A stretch of 64,000 nt of DNA, taken from contig JANUWI010000010.1 of NCBI GenBank assembly GCA_025504975.1, forward strand, positions 930,001 through 994,000. The letters are read 5' to 3'. Position numbers and translations under genes: made by a program. The DNA comes from Plenodomus lindquistii (Eukaryota > Ascomycota > Dothideomycetes > Pleosporales > Leptosphaeriaceae). The notes under the pieces are model-generated. The model did no database searches. It was not told where the DNA came from and saw nothing but the letters and a program-made list of their open reading frames with translations. Within the stretch, counting starts at the first letter, position 1; the number at the start of each line of letters is the position of its first letter. Shown one piece after another: positions 33,587 through 45,722 of this stretch.

Positions 33587-35382
33587 TCAGGATCGCACAG
33601 GTAAATCTACGATGACTGGTGCATTTACATGAGCGTCAGATTTGCGCTCGCCTGCACTTCGGTAACTCTTCCGTCCTCGGACTACCCAGTCCATACCTGT
33701 GATGAATGCAACCACGGCGTACACCACACATACGTCTGCATCGTTCGTCAGTTTCTACTACGTCTCTTGGAATATATCACTTTGTGACTGGGGGGGGGCA
33801 CATACAATTCATATTGCTAGCTGTCACAGGCTTCGCGTAGGGGAAGGAGTACATGATGAGGGTGAATAAAGTCCACACAAGCAGGACAATGTTGGCGAAG
33901 AGACCAATAGGACCCATCCAGAACGGGCCATGCTGGATGTTGTTGCGACCACGAATGAGGAGACAAATCACAGGGATGGCGTAGCTTAAGTAGAGAAGAA
34001 CGATGCATGCGGTGATCGTGCTGATTTGTATCAGCAAGCAAAACTACCTCAATGGGTGAAACACCATATGACTTACGAGTTGAACGCTGTCAGTGAAGCT
34101 AGATACAGACAACCCATGATAGCCACGATGGTACAGCTCACAAAGTGCGCATTGAGCGGTATATCTATCCTCTTGTCGACCTTAGCCAACCACTTGTGTG
34201 CAGGGAGACCACGATCGCGGGCAAAACTCCAGCAAAGGCGACTTTGCCATGTGTGACTAGCAACCAAGCAACCCAATCCCGTTGCGATGATGAGAGCTTC
34301 AAGCACGATTGCCGCAGCTCTGTGACCAAGCGCTTGATGAAAGAGTTCAAGGATTGGGACTCCTGTGCTTGAAGCAGCCACCTCAGAAAAGTCTCCAACG
34401 ATCGAGAAGAACATGGATATGGAGAAGAACCAGCTGGTCACAAATCCGATTGCAACTGTACCCATGATGGCGATTGGAATCATCTTCTCAGGCACATGAA
34501 CTTCTTCTGCGAGATGGGTAGCGCAGTCGAGACATGCGAAGCTCCAATTGGTATTTACAAGACCGACGATGAAAGCAATGCCACCCTGTTGCCAAGCGGT
34601 ATTGTTGATGAAGGTCGCAAAGACGAATTCGGCGTGTTGATGAGTAGGCGCAACGGCAGGTACGGTAACAAGTATCACAGTGAATGAGACAAGCGATGTC
34701 CAGAGCGATACCTTTGCGACAGTAGGCAACGTCTTGCCATAACAATTGAATAAGAAGCAGAAAATGTTGGCCATTTGATAGGCTACGAAGACATGCCATG
34801 GCTTGATGACACTGCTCAATGGTCAGGCTAGGTGTGATACGTCCTGTGTAGAGTAAAACCCATCAGTGACAGTACGAGTGAGTCTTACAAGTCTGGGTTT
34901 CTCATCTGATAGCAGCCCACCATAGCACTACCCATTGCCAATGCCACTGATGCGCTCGTGAACATAGAGCCCCACCAAGCCAGCCAGCCAGTCAGATAGC
35001 TCGCGAGCCTGGTGAACCTCTTAGGTGCCAACTCGTTCGCCCAGAAGTACTGACCGCCGGCGTTGGGCATTGCGCTAGCAAGCTCACTGAGGCTTATACC
35101 TACACAAGTCGAGATCAACGCGACGAGTATGATCCCATAGATAATCAGCATTGGTCCACCAGAGTTGATGCCCGTGATCATAGCTGCCGAGATGCCAAAC
35201 CAGGAATTTGTCAATGAGAATCCGACACCCAGTACGGACCACACATTGAAGTTGCGATTCATGTCTTGTGTGTAACCCATTTCGGCGAGCTTCATGGCGT
35301 CCGCGTCGATCGAAGTGATGCGCGCTTTCTCGACATCTTGAGATTCCATTGGGGTCAAGTGCTTCTCGTCGACCTCTCCCAT
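33587..35382 (-). CDS. APC-superfamily permease (GABA/choline/amino acid type)
   Basis: Four exons (34889-35382, 34077-34811, 33806-34020, 33587-33735) encode 530 residues with about twelve membrane segments. The N-terminal cytosolic tail leads into the family block VLGVGFSLTNSWFGISAAM, followed by SLSELASAMPNAGGQYFWA, the consensus of the yeast Uga4/Hnm1 and fungal choline/GABA permeases. Downstream, VNTNWSFACLDCATHLAEEV and ARDRGLPAHKWLAKV are further family blocks. The transporter should import amino-acid-like or quaternary amine substrates across the plasma membrane with protons. The last intron lies within the final transmembrane region, and the last exon supplies the end of that helix and a polar tail ending VDLPVRS. 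Substrate is not assigned. Confidence 0.93.
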
Positions 35383-37569
35383 GGCGTTTCTTGTAGGTCG
35401 TATTTTAAGGGAATCTGAGAAGAGGCAACACAGGTGGGAAGCGCAATGCTCCTCTTGCTGCGCGGGGTGCTTGGCGATAAGCTTATTTCAGCATCCAAGC
35501 CGGCAGTTGCAGATCGTGCGAGCTTATGTATGAATAGTATGGAGAAGCCAGCGGACCCTGTCCGGGAGCAACGTGGGGAATGGCGTTGATGTAGATAAGA
35601 GATAGGAATTCTTAGCAAGAATGGGCTAGCCAAACGACTGGGGCATAAACAACCACGGAGTTTGGGAAGTCACGATTGGGTGCTCGGCGTTACTGCTTCG
35701 CCTATGAACTCGTACTCACTGTCAGAACCATGGTCGGAGCCGTGGCCAACACTGGAGGAGTTCATGGGTTCTGATTTGTTCGCTTCGACCTTCATGTGAG
35801 CAGCTAGTCACCTGGGCAAAGACGAGGCATGCTAGACCATGGAAGACTTGAGAGAGGAAGGCATCCTCGGGAAGGGATACCCGCACTCGCAAAGTAACGT
35901 TGGTCTTGCAGGCACGTCTGACTGCGAGATATAAAGGATTCACGGGAAGCCGAAGTAGTCGACACCATAGAACATAGTCGGTCAAGCGTATCCGGCATGG
36001 CGCATACGATTGGCCACCGTGCCGTCAAAGGTCAGGAGCAATCAGAACTAAATCAGTCTGCATATGAGGAGTACAGAGCGTGATGCGTCCTATGACACTG
36101 CATACCTGCTGTGACCCCATAGATCTGCAATAGCCTGGGAATGTTTACAACTGTCCGCGGGCAAACCGGGGCGGCCCGTGGACGAGCTCGCAGCGACGGT
36201 CCGTACGATCGGATGTACCAGTCTACTGTCACAGTCGATGGTGACAGACTTTGCATCCAGTGTGCGCTTCTCTTATGAATGCAAGGGATTTGATCTGTCA
36301 TCATCGAGAAGCTCCACCCGGCAACGAGCGGGCACGTCAAGCTGACATCAGACCGAGCTCCTGTAATGATCCCACGTCTCGTCACAATCTTTGTTTCATA
36401 TGGAGCTTCTTGCGCGGTTTCGATAGTTGGTGTAAGCTTGGATGAAATCAGCCGGCTTCGGTAGCTATCGGATGTAGCATGTGGTCCAAGCCATCTCGTC
36501 GGCCGGTTTGTGTAGCACTCGACGCTGCTGCATGTAACATCCATCGCAGAAGCACCGCCCACCGTAGCACTGACATGCGAATAGCCGCAATCGTGACATG
36601 GAGGCGTTTTTGGTAGCTGTTGAAGGTGTCGAGAGGGTGTAGTATATCGGCGTATAATGGGACTCGAGCATCTTCGAGTCTCGGTTTGGGCTCTGTTCCA
36701 CTGTGATCGCGCTATTGGAAAACGTACTTTGTATAAAGCTTTCGGGATAACTGTTGTACAGATCCTGTGACTAGCCATACAGCCCCAACTAATGTGCTTA
36801 CTTACCACCTACTCCACTACCTGGTGTGGTAAAGTCGCGCGATCCAATAGTGTTTGACTTGCTCGCTGGGCTTGGATAAGACATGGTTTCTTTTTTGGCA
36901 TCAGAGGGAGGAGAGGTACCCACCATGATGGCATGACCTTTAGGCTGTGTCTGGCTCGCTTCCCACAATAGTGGTCGAGTCATGCACATGTCTCGTTTGG
37001 AAATGCGTGCATTGCATCTCAGCTGCGGAAGGTTTCGTGTTCTGTGGGTCGTGGTGGCAACTTCCCCCAAGAACGGCAAGTACTGGTCAGAATGGGGCAG
37101 TAACGCCCAGCCATGCTAGGCTCACACAGAGGTAGCGGCACATGACCATTTTGGAAGCTGTGAATTATGACACTGTATTGTACTGATGCAACCGACTGTA
37201 AAGAAGCCTCACGACATGATCTCGCAAATTGACGCACGAGATGATGTAAATGTCCGTAGCGAGAGCAGGAGATGGAAACAAGGAAAACACCACACCGCGC
37301 CAGTATCCACGTAAGACGTACAATCGTAGACAGAAATGCAGCCTTTTGCTCCCCAATTGTGTTCCCAAAAAGATGGAGTCCAACACCATCGTGCACCTTC
37401 GTCCACTATAGCATGTATGCGCCGTTAGTCGACCATGTATGCGAGTGCCGTCCGCTGGGCGACACGACTTGATTACTTTTCTGTTATAAGGGTATCCCGA
37501 TCCAGTCGCAGGACGCCGTGCAAGGGGCGGCCAGCAACCGGCGTGTATTAGACTCGGTGTGATTTGCGT
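35383..37569. other. Intergenic, 2.2 kb, with a possible tiny gene
   Basis: The 251-codon minus frame at 36053-36808 has no protein-like composition and was rejected. At 36885 on the minus strand an ATG begins a short coding-like stretch (MSYPSPASKSNTIGSRDF) that runs into a good donor (GTAAGT) near 36808. A tiny spliced gene is possible but could not be completed with confidence. Confidence 0.35.
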
Positions 37570-38398
37570 TTATTGCAGCTTCTGGTCCTGAGGATAGTGG
37601 CCTCCTGGATGGCGAGGCATGCCCTGCTGCGCCATTGGGTACTGGTTGGATTGCTGCTGTTGCTGTAGATAGCTCTGGTAGTGCAGGGCAGCTTCGGGGG
37701 TCATGTAGGCAGGGGGCATGGGGTTCTGGTTAGGCGGCATGCCGCGCTGTTGCGCGGGGATCTGGGCGTGTTGGTTGTCCTCTGGCGAGTCGACTTGGTT
37801 GTCGACGTCTCCGCCGTTGGCGTCGCCGCTTGAAGGCTCGGGCGCGTTTAGGCAGGCCTGCGCAGGGTTAGCAAGGCAATGCGCGAGGAGTGCAACAAGG
37901 TGCAGCGTACCTGGATTAAGTTCTTGCCCTCAGGCTTCGTCACGAGCGGTTGCAGCTTGGGCGTGGTGAAGGTGTAGACGAGACCGGTCTCGGACACGAC
38001 GAGCAGCAGCACTTGCGTGCCAGTCAGGACGGACAGTTCGTAAGCCTGTAGGAGGACGCAGGTGGTTAGTGAGGGTTGGGTGCATGCGACGCGACTGGCG
38101 CGTTGTTGTTGTCGTTGTTGTCATTGTTGCTGTGTAATGCGTGGTCACGACATACCTTCTTCATGATGCCAGCCTTGCGCTTGGAAAAGGTAATGTGCCG
38201 ACGCGACTTGTCCTGGATGAACTTGATCTCAATCTTGCGGCGCTCACGGCCGGGCTTGTCGTCGTCGTCGTCATCGTCGTCGGCGGCCGGGCGCGGTCGC
38301 TTGGTGCCGCGGTTGGAGTCGACGCCGAGCGAGCCATTGCCGTCGTCGTGGACAGAGGGCGACGCGTTCTGGTCGTGGTCGGTGATTTCAGAGGCCAT
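37570..38398 (-). CDS. mcm1: MADS-box transcription factor, Mcm1/SRF type
   Basis: Exons 38156-38398, 37911-38045 and 37570-37857 encode 221 residues. An N-terminal tail with eight consecutive Asp residues precedes the MADS domain: GRERRKIEIKFIQDKSRRH, then TFSKRKAGIMKK, then, after the first intron, AYELSVLTGTQVLLLVVSE and GLVYTFTTPKL. This is the SRF-type DNA-binding and dimerisation domain. The C-terminus is rich in Pro, Met, Asn and Gln, with a run of six Gln, as usual for an activation region. Mcm1 homologues bind CArG-like sites with partner factors and control mating, cell cycle and development in fungi. The first intron splits the MADS box. The large spacers on both sides (over 2 kb) may hold its control regions. 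Confidence 0.94.
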
Positions 38399-40412
38399 GG
38401 TGGAGGTCGCGATGCAAAATGGGCGCGAGGGTTTGGCGGTTCAGCAGCCTAAACTGTATGCGGGCGCGTGTGGGGAGAAAGTGCCGAAGGCTCTTGTTCG
38501 TTGGGCGAGAACGAAAAGGTTACAGGACGACTTGCAGCTGTCTGTAGAGTCGGGTTAGACCCAAAGGAAGACTGAATGGGGAATGGCCGGCTGTTAAGAG
38601 ACGGGGCTGTGTCTTGTGGTGGGTGGGCAGGCAGGAATGCAAGGAAGGCCAAGCGGGCAGTCGCCCATGTGACACGGCGCTGCCGGCGGGAGCACTAGCC
38701 GGCTGCGATGACTCGGCGAGGGTGCCAGTGAGTGCAGCAGTGCCAGTGCAGCGCAGGAGAGTGGCTGGGCCGCCCCGAGCAACGGCAGCAGCAATGCCAG
38801 AGGGGAAAACGGTGCCAGCGCCAGTGCCGTAGATATCTCATATCCCGTGTAGACATGTAGAGTACGTACCTCAGCTAGGACTCGGGACTGGGAGACAATG
38901 AATGGAGGGCGGAGCGCCGGCCTGAGCTTGGCCGCGGCTGTAGCCTGTAGGCTGTGGGTGCGAGGGCAAGGAGGGACAAACGCAGGGCTCAACACGGTGG
39001 TGCAGGTGTTTGGAGAAGTGGCTCGAGAGGGAAAGAAGTAGGCAAAGTTGGGAAAAGATCACGGTTGAAACGGCGGCACACTGGTCAAATGTACTTTGCA
39101 CGCGAACCGCAGCCCGTCCATTCACTGGCCTGGCTCAGGCTTGCTGGGGGCGGACGCTATGCTGGAGCCCACCCTGGTCTTTGGCACGGAATCGCAGATC
39201 GACTTGACCATGGCAGCCGTCCGAGGAGGGCCACCTGCTGTACACAGTACACAGTACACAGTACATACATAGCACTGTCTAGGTGGGGTGCCTCCATGCT
39301 GGTCAGAGACGACACCGCGCGCCCGCGCCACCCACGCCCCAGGGTCATCGCATCCGTCGAGCAGCCCCCGTCGCCGTCTCTGATGCCACCGTCCAGCTGT
39401 CAGTCTGCTTTGAGCATGAGCACTTCTCTCCAACGCGCCGTCAGACGCTCGGTTTTCAGGGAAGACCCTCACTGCGCCAAGTGGGCCCGCGCCCTCCTCG
39501 CGCGCCCTCATTGGTGGAGAAGCTATCGGCGCACCATGCCGCTAACCTGCTGAGATGAGACGGCGTTCGTGCGGTCAACGTTCACGACTCGGGTGCCTTC
39601 AGACCACACACGGTCGAGGCGAGAACAGGCGCCGGCAGGCCACGGCCCTCTACCGTCGACACGCGCTGCAACGCACACCGACTGCGACCACGCCCATCAC
39701 GACCAGACCCACGCCTGTGTATGCTTGTGCTAGCCCTCTCCTCTGCGCATCCATCCATTCCACGCTGCGCACCAGAGAGACGACCAGCCCTGCGCTGTGC
39801 CAAGCCCGTCCCGTCTTCAGCTCCTGCCTCGTCCGGTATCGCGCCCCGGGCCCAGCCTTCCTCCAGGCGACGCTGTTGGTGGCGCCTGCAGGCAACAATC
39901 CGGTGCCCACAGCTCAACACCACCACCGCTGCCGCATCCGTCGCAACATAACATCACGACATCGCGCGCTTCTTTCGTCCCATGTCTCTCGAGCTCATGA
40001 AAACGTGGTGCGCGCACTCACGCGCGTTCGGACACACCCGACACTTGCAGCGCCAAACATGGAACCACCATGCCTGTTCGTGCCTCTGATAGGCTAACCA
40101 CCATGCTCCTACACTACTGAAACCCCTCACGCATTGCGCTGGTCCACCTGCGACGCGCCCACGCAGAGCCTCTTAATGCTCGACGCTCCCCCATCCCCAA
40201 TGCCGTGCGAGTTCTGGCAAACGTAGCTCCTGCCGCTTTTCCTTCACTTCACTTCTTTCTATCTAATAACTTGCGTTTACGCACTATTCGACGCAGTTTA
40301 CACGAGCCCGCCGGACGGCTCCTGCGCTCGTCTTACATTCTTTGCTTCGTTTTTCTATTTACCAGCCAGTCTCTTCTGTTGATTTGCTTCACAGCACACA
40401 AAGTCCGCCGAC
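38399..40412. other. Intergenic, 2.0 kb, upstream of MADS and tetraspanin genes
   Basis: GC-rich divergent promoter region. Many overlapping open frames on both strands reflect GC content and have no domain-like content. A short 7-bp tandem repeat lies at 39241-39261. Confidence 0.45.
39241..39261. repeat. TACACAG tandem repeat, three copies
   Basis: The heptamer TACACAG is repeated three times without interruption, followed by a degenerate fourth unit. It is a microsatellite-like tract in the MADS/tetraspanin divergent promoter region. Confidence 0.85.
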
Positions 40413-41284
40413 ATGCCTACCAAACTGATGATGGTCTTTGTCGCAATGGACTTCATCTTCGCTGGATGTGGAGGATTGTTGCTGGGCTTCTCCTTGATGT
40501 CCGAGCACACCATGCGGGACTCACCGACGGTGGACAACGTCACACAACATCTGCTGCTGGGTCAGTGTCCGTTGACAGGTACGACATCTCCAGGTGGTTG
40601 AAGAGAGAACGGTTGGGCGTAATCAATATCATGGCACCACTGTGGCGCTGACCCGTGATACTCGACCTTTGTCCACATGGGAAAGCAATAGACATGGACT
40701 GACAGTTCGGTAGCTGGCGTTGTCAACGCAATCTTTGTCTTTGTCACCTTCTTGCTGTCCCTCCCGGCGCTCTTCCTGCCCAATAATAGAGGCTGGCTCC
40801 GAACTCAAGGATGGCTGGTCGTCATCTGCGGAACCTTTACTCTTGGACTTGGACTTGCCATATGGGTGGAAACGCTGCAGACTCGCCGAAACCTCAGTAT
40901 ACTTTGGGGAAGCGAGACACCTCAGATACAGAGCCTGCTCCAGCAAAGGGTATTTCAGACCCCACAGCATTGCATGCAGCTTCATATGGATGTGCACTGA
41001 TACCATTACAGTTCGATTGCTGCGGATATATGAATTCGACCACACCTCCATTCGTCCAGGACAGCACTTGCCTCAACACACTGGTCGCCGCGCAAAAGGG
41101 AGGCTGCATCGCCAAGTTCTCGTCATTCGCCAACAAGTACCTCGATCAGATCTTCACCGCCGCCTTTGGAATTGTCGGCGTCGACTTCATCTTGGTAATG
41201 TGCGTCGCAATGGTCCTCAAGCACAGGATGGAGCAGGAGCGCTACAGGCACATCGACCAAAAGAACGGACTGGGTGGAATCTAG
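40413..41284 (+). CDS. Tetraspanin-like membrane protein
   Basis: Exons 40413-40560, 40714-40949 and 41012-41284 encode 218 residues. Four hydrophobic segments occur at about residues 5-28, 50-72, 80-102 and 178-200. The large extracellular loop between segments three and four has the tetraspanin CCG motif (FDCCGYMNS) and two further cysteines (DSTCLN and GGCIAKF), the minimum set for two disulfides. Fungal tetraspanins such as Pls1 organise plasma-membrane domains, and Pls1 itself is needed for appressorium penetration. Assignment to a specific fungal tetraspanin class is not possible by eye. The first intron (153 nt) is longer than average. The second falls exactly before the CCG-containing segment. 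Confidence 0.8.
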
Positions 41285-41783
41285 ATGAGAGAAAATGATA
41301 AAGAATTACTTGGGTTTTGGGAGAAACGATGAAGCAACTCGGCAAGCCTACCTTCAATCTCGATCGTTTCTTTCTTTCCCAAGCTTGGATGACCGGTGAT
41401 GTGGCGGTAGTAATAATACGACAGCGGTACTGGCTGCCTAGGAGCGTGTTCACCCTTCTTTCTACGTTTAATACTTTGTGCCTTTTAGCGTTCATGTAGA
41501 CTTTGAATCTCTCAACGATCACAACGATCCAGAAATGGCGCAATACCACAATTTGTGTCCGACAACGCGTTCATGCACCCTGTAGACGTATTTGCCCTCA
41601 GCACGGAAATGCACAAACTTCCTTCTCCAACACAGCAATGCTCCGCCAGCGCTCGCCACACTACCTAGCCAAAATTGTTAGCGAATAAGTTCCAAGCACA
41701 CACAAGCCTCAACGAACAGCTGTCACGCAAACTCTATCTTGCTCATAAAGGCGTTGCAAATCTAGCAATATCCCTGTCCCCAT

Positions 41784-41884
41784 CACCACCGGCACAAGTG
41801 ACAAAAAACCAACATCACTGTTCGCCACACACACACCACCGGCACAAGTGACAAAAAACCAACATCACTGTTCGCCACACACAC
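41784..41884. repeat. Perfect 50-bp tandem duplication
   Basis: The unit starting CACCACCGGCACAAGTGAC is present twice with no mismatch at 41784-41833 and 41834-41884. Identity stops one base outside each end, so this is a recent local duplication or a minisatellite of two copies. Confidence 0.95.
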
Positions 41885-42272
41885 CCCAACTGTAATTTCA
41901 AGAACACTCTAGAGCAATCACGCAGTAGACGCGCACCAAGCATCATCCACGCCAAAAAAAAAAACGGCCCTCTCTGTCCACCGGCGCAAACGGGCTCACG
42001 GCAAACAAGGGTAAGGAGGAAAGACTGGTGAAACACTCATCTTTCCTAGTTGGGAAATCAACTGCCGAAACAGAACACATGGATTCAATTGGTTTATCCA
42101 AGGAGTTTGTGAGCGTTGGGGTTCTAGAATTTCCATGTACAAGTATGTACAGTATGTACAGTACGGTGGTAGAGTAGAGTAAGTAACACACGGGATTGAT
42201 GTCGTTCTCGCTAGCTACATAACGCGTTCACCATGCTTCACATTTCATTCTACGATTGTCAGGTCATAGTAT

Positions 42273-42299
42273 AGTAGAGTAGAGTAGAGTAGAGTAGAG
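42273..42299. repeat. AGAGT pentanucleotide microsatellite
   Basis: Nearly five perfect copies of AGAGT, preceded by a partial unit. The same pentamer also appears about 100 bp upstream (near 42171-42180). Confidence 0.85.
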
Positions 42300-42352
42300 G
42301 GGGGTATATGTATATATGCAGCTACAACGACTAGAGGAGGAATTCGTGAAGC

Positions 42353-42378
42353 TGTGTGTGTGTGTGTGTGTGTGTGTG
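42353..42378. repeat. (TG)13 dinucleotide microsatellite
   Basis: Thirteen uninterrupted TG units in the spacer between the tetraspanin gene and the convergent minus-strand gene. Likely polymorphic in length. Confidence 0.95.
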
Positions 42379-43408
42379 CTCAAGTGGCAATAGATAGATA
42401 CAATCTGAGTCTTGGACTATGTGATTTGACTGTGTAGAGTACGTACATACATACATACCGGTAGACTGAGATCATGTGTACCGAAGCCAGGTCTCGCCGT
42501 CGACTTTGACTTCGGGAAGCGGATGAGCTGCGGAGCCGAGAACAAGGCTGTGCGCGAGTCAGGGGCTTGACATTGCATGTGGGTGGTGCCACTGGTGTGC
42601 ATTTGGATGTTTATGCAGGCGCTGCAACGGGACTATACTATAGTCTTGCAAGTGTACTCTACTGTATGTACCGCGTGTGAAGTCTCATGTCAGCAGTGCT
42701 TCAAGGTGCATTTTGAGTTGTCTTGGACTTGAACAATATACAGTATCTAGGCAATACCGCCTCGCTACGCTACCATCCCGCTCAACGCTCACATCCATGT
42801 AGAAATACACCCGCTGTGCCAATCCTCCTTCCCCCACCCACTTACAGGCTAGGCTTGGCAGGAGCAAAGCTGCAAGAAACCCCTCATTGTATCCTCAATG
42901 CCTCAGGCAAACCGCGACATCTCCTCGTCTAGACTCTCTTGGCGGGAGGGGAGGAGACTGTGGACCCTTGAATCCCCCTGCGCAAAGGATGGCGATCGGC
43001 AAATTGCATGTGCAAAAACTAGAAACGGTAGGATTGAGTGGCACGGGAGAACGGAAGCATGGGGCTGGGCAACGTTCCTTTCGGATGACGGCTGGCGAAG
43101 TGGATGGGGATCGTGTGTTGGTTATGTGGAGATTCACGTCTAAAGAGCTGTAGTAACGCGGCGTGACGCGTGGACGACGATGGATTTCCCCCTGAGTGGA
43201 CGAGAGGTTCAAGGTTTGCGACAAATTGGCGTTGGTACAGTAGGTATACGAGATAAGCGAGATTGCATGGCGGTGGACAACAACACAGTCTGTATTTAGA
43301 TTATAGTGGGAGTAAATGTCGATGTGGCTGCAGGAGTTACGAGCGCTTTGCGTCGTGGGCGCAATAATGTGAATACACAATGATTGTAGCGTGGCTTGCA
43401 AAGATGCT

Positions 43409-45722
43409 TCAACCCATCAATTTGCTCCTATCGCCATCATCATTATCAAAAATGCTGCTTGGTGCAGGTGTCAATGGCTTCTTTGGCTTCACGAAGAATC
43501 GACTGAGTTTCGTCTGTCTCTCTTCACCGTCGTCTCCTCCAAAGGGGTTATGCACCTTTTTTCCGCCAAGGCGGACAGCATGCTCTAGACGAGCGCACAG
43601 TCGTTCTGTCGAATCTTTGGCTTCGAGAATGCTAAGATCGATGACAGCCCCCGCTTCTACGATGGAATTGCCCAAGAGCTTGATGCGTTGTGCTAAGGCA
43701 TCGACTTCTTTATTGAAGTTCTTGACTTCATAGGAGTCGGGGACAGGTGCCGTAATGGGTGAAGATCCTGCTTGCGAAGACACGGGGCTCACAAGTGGCT
43801 GATATGGCACCGATAGAGGTCCTGGACCGATGGCGATGTCCAGCAAAGTCATTTGAGCAGCGATATGGCCATAGGCTGTCTTTTTGTTGATTCTAAACTG
43901 TGGCGCGGTATTAAGGTGCTTGTGTACCATCTCAGGTATCTTCGGGTGTGCCAGAGGTACATCAACCACCTGGGGGAAAAGCAGAAACGAGAGCGCCAGA
44001 TACCGTTGGAGGTAAGCTGTTAGTGGAGTTCGAGTAGGAAGCGCACAAACCAGCTTTCGCTGGAGAATAGGATCTGTAATACGCGAAAGTACATGTGGAA
44101 TGACATCGCTGAGCTGTAATTGCATCAGAGTATGTTCTTCCACTGCCAAAGGGGATCCTACGCCGGAGACGAGTTTTTTGTTGTCGGTGAACTTGCAGGT
44201 GATAGATTCGATAGCACCGCGTATTGTGTCCAAAACGCTGGCGTCTGCTAAAACACTGCTGTCTAAACACACGAAAAACAAGATATGCAGTGCATGGCTT
44301 CGGACTTTGGTACGTAGCCTGGGACGCATCAGCAGCGCTCAATCCCGAGCTCTTATATGCATACCATGGTGCAGCTTTCTGCAACAGAATTGCGATAGAC
44401 TTGAGCGATGATGGAAGAACCGGCCCGTCTTCTCCCTGGTTCCGGGACCTTTCGAGCAAATCCGCGTCTGAGGTCAAGTCATTGAGGCATGCACCTATTG
44501 CTCTGAATAAAGTGTCAACTCTGCTGCGGTCCAACAGATTTGTAAAATATTTAGGATGTGACTGGTCATGATCAGCGCACCGCTACACTGGTGGAGCAAT
44601 ACTCTCACCTCCAGTATATCTGAGTACTTCATAAGCAGTAGTTCGTTATCACTGTGACAAACTGCGTGGCATTAGTACATAAAGTCGAGTGCTTGAATAG
44701 CTTACATTGGTCGAGCATCCATGAAGCAAGCTCTTCAGGGAGCTCCTGCGCGCGAAAAACTTGATGCGCAAAACCAGCGGTGAATGCTTGATCTCGCAAA
44801 GTTTGATCTGCTGTGTGTTAGTAGACAATCGGATGGCACTTCCATGTTCTTACCCTTGAAGTTGGAAGCCCATTGAGTCTTGGGCAAACTTCTTACAGGA
44901 AACCTGCGTTGGACAGTGGTTGATTCTGACGTCGCTGCGAAGAAGTAGTAGTCGCTTTCTGTTCGCGCAGCGTTGGTACGTTGCATGGCCAAGAAGAGAC
45001 GATGGGCTTTCTCGGGATCTTTGTCATCTTGGACTACATATTTCAACCTCTCCTCATCAATAGCCTCGTTCTCGACGGTGGGTTCCTCCGATGAGCGGTC
45101 TAGCTCTTCCTTGTGTTCTTGGATACGCCTCTCTATCTCGGCATTCTTCTGGGCAGCCTCTACAATCACATTGAAGGACTTCTTGGCAGTTTTGCCTCTC
45201 TTGGCAGGCCGGTGCAGTTCGTCAGCCTCCTCCTCTGGAGAGAATCGAGACTGGTCAACTACATTTCTGGCTCTCAAGGTTGGTTTTGGCTGCACTTCAC
45301 CAAAATCCAGGCTCTGTAGAGAATCATTGTCGTCCGAGTCCGAGTTCAGTACGACTTGCTCCCCATTGGAAACCACGCGCTTTCTCGCCCCAGAGTTTGC
45401 TGAAGTCTGCGACAGGACGGGAAGTTGCACCTCCGCACTCAGCGCTCTACCTGTGGTGGGGACGGAGGAGAGAGCAGATGAGGTTGAGGCAAAAGAAGAA
45501 AACTGATTGTTTGAAGAGTGATTGGTCTGGGGCGGGGCGCTGTTGATCTCAGCGGTGGTAACTTCATTGGCCGATGCTGTGTTTGGGGCGGTCGTTGCTA
45601 TAAGCGTAAGTGACTACCGCGAGAATGGGTTGAGGATGAGATGTAGTACGCGGTTCCTGGCCCTGCGGGGTACGCAATGCCGGGGCAAAGAAATCCCTGA
45701 TAGACCTCTTTCGTGGCTTCAT
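43409..45722 (-). CDS. Unrecognised nuclear-type protein with N- and C-terminal PIP-like boxes
   Basis: Six exons (45650-45722, 44854-45597, 44706-44807, 44609-44661, 44365-44561, 43409-44318) give 692 residues, in frame throughout. The N-terminus MKPRKRSIRDFF contains a PIP-like K-x-x-I-x-x-F-F (residues 5-12). Near the C-terminus Q-T-K-L-S-R-F-F (residues 658-665) fits the canonical PCNA-interacting Q-x-x-[ILM]-x-x-F-F exactly, followed by basic VKPKK. Between them lie an acidic/Ser-rich region, a basic patch (RPAKRGKTAKK) and a mostly helical domain from about residue 270 to 600. These features suggest a DNA replication or repair factor that binds the sliding clamp. I cannot name the family. 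The first donor (GTACTA at 45649) has an alternative 27 nt further upstream, so residues 17-25 are uncertain. Confidence 0.75.

Larger units (their letters stand above)
41285..43408. other. Intergenic, 2.1 kb, repeat-rich, between convergent genes
   Basis: Contains a perfect 50-bp tandem duplication, an 11-base A run near 41947, degenerate TATGTACAG copies at 42135-42163, an AGAGT microsatellite and a TG dinucleotide tract. Open frames at 42895-43401 are low-complexity and on both strands, so no gene is called. Confidence 0.6.

Noticed and set aside
36053..36808. 251-codon open frame on the minus strand
   Set aside because: The composition is unlike protein, with no motifs and no family. It overlaps other frames in an intergenic stretch.
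39555..40097. 180-codon plus-strand frame and overlapping minus-strand frames
   Set aside because: GC-rich promoter region with long frames on both strands. The sequence is Arg/Thr/Pro-rich without domain structure.
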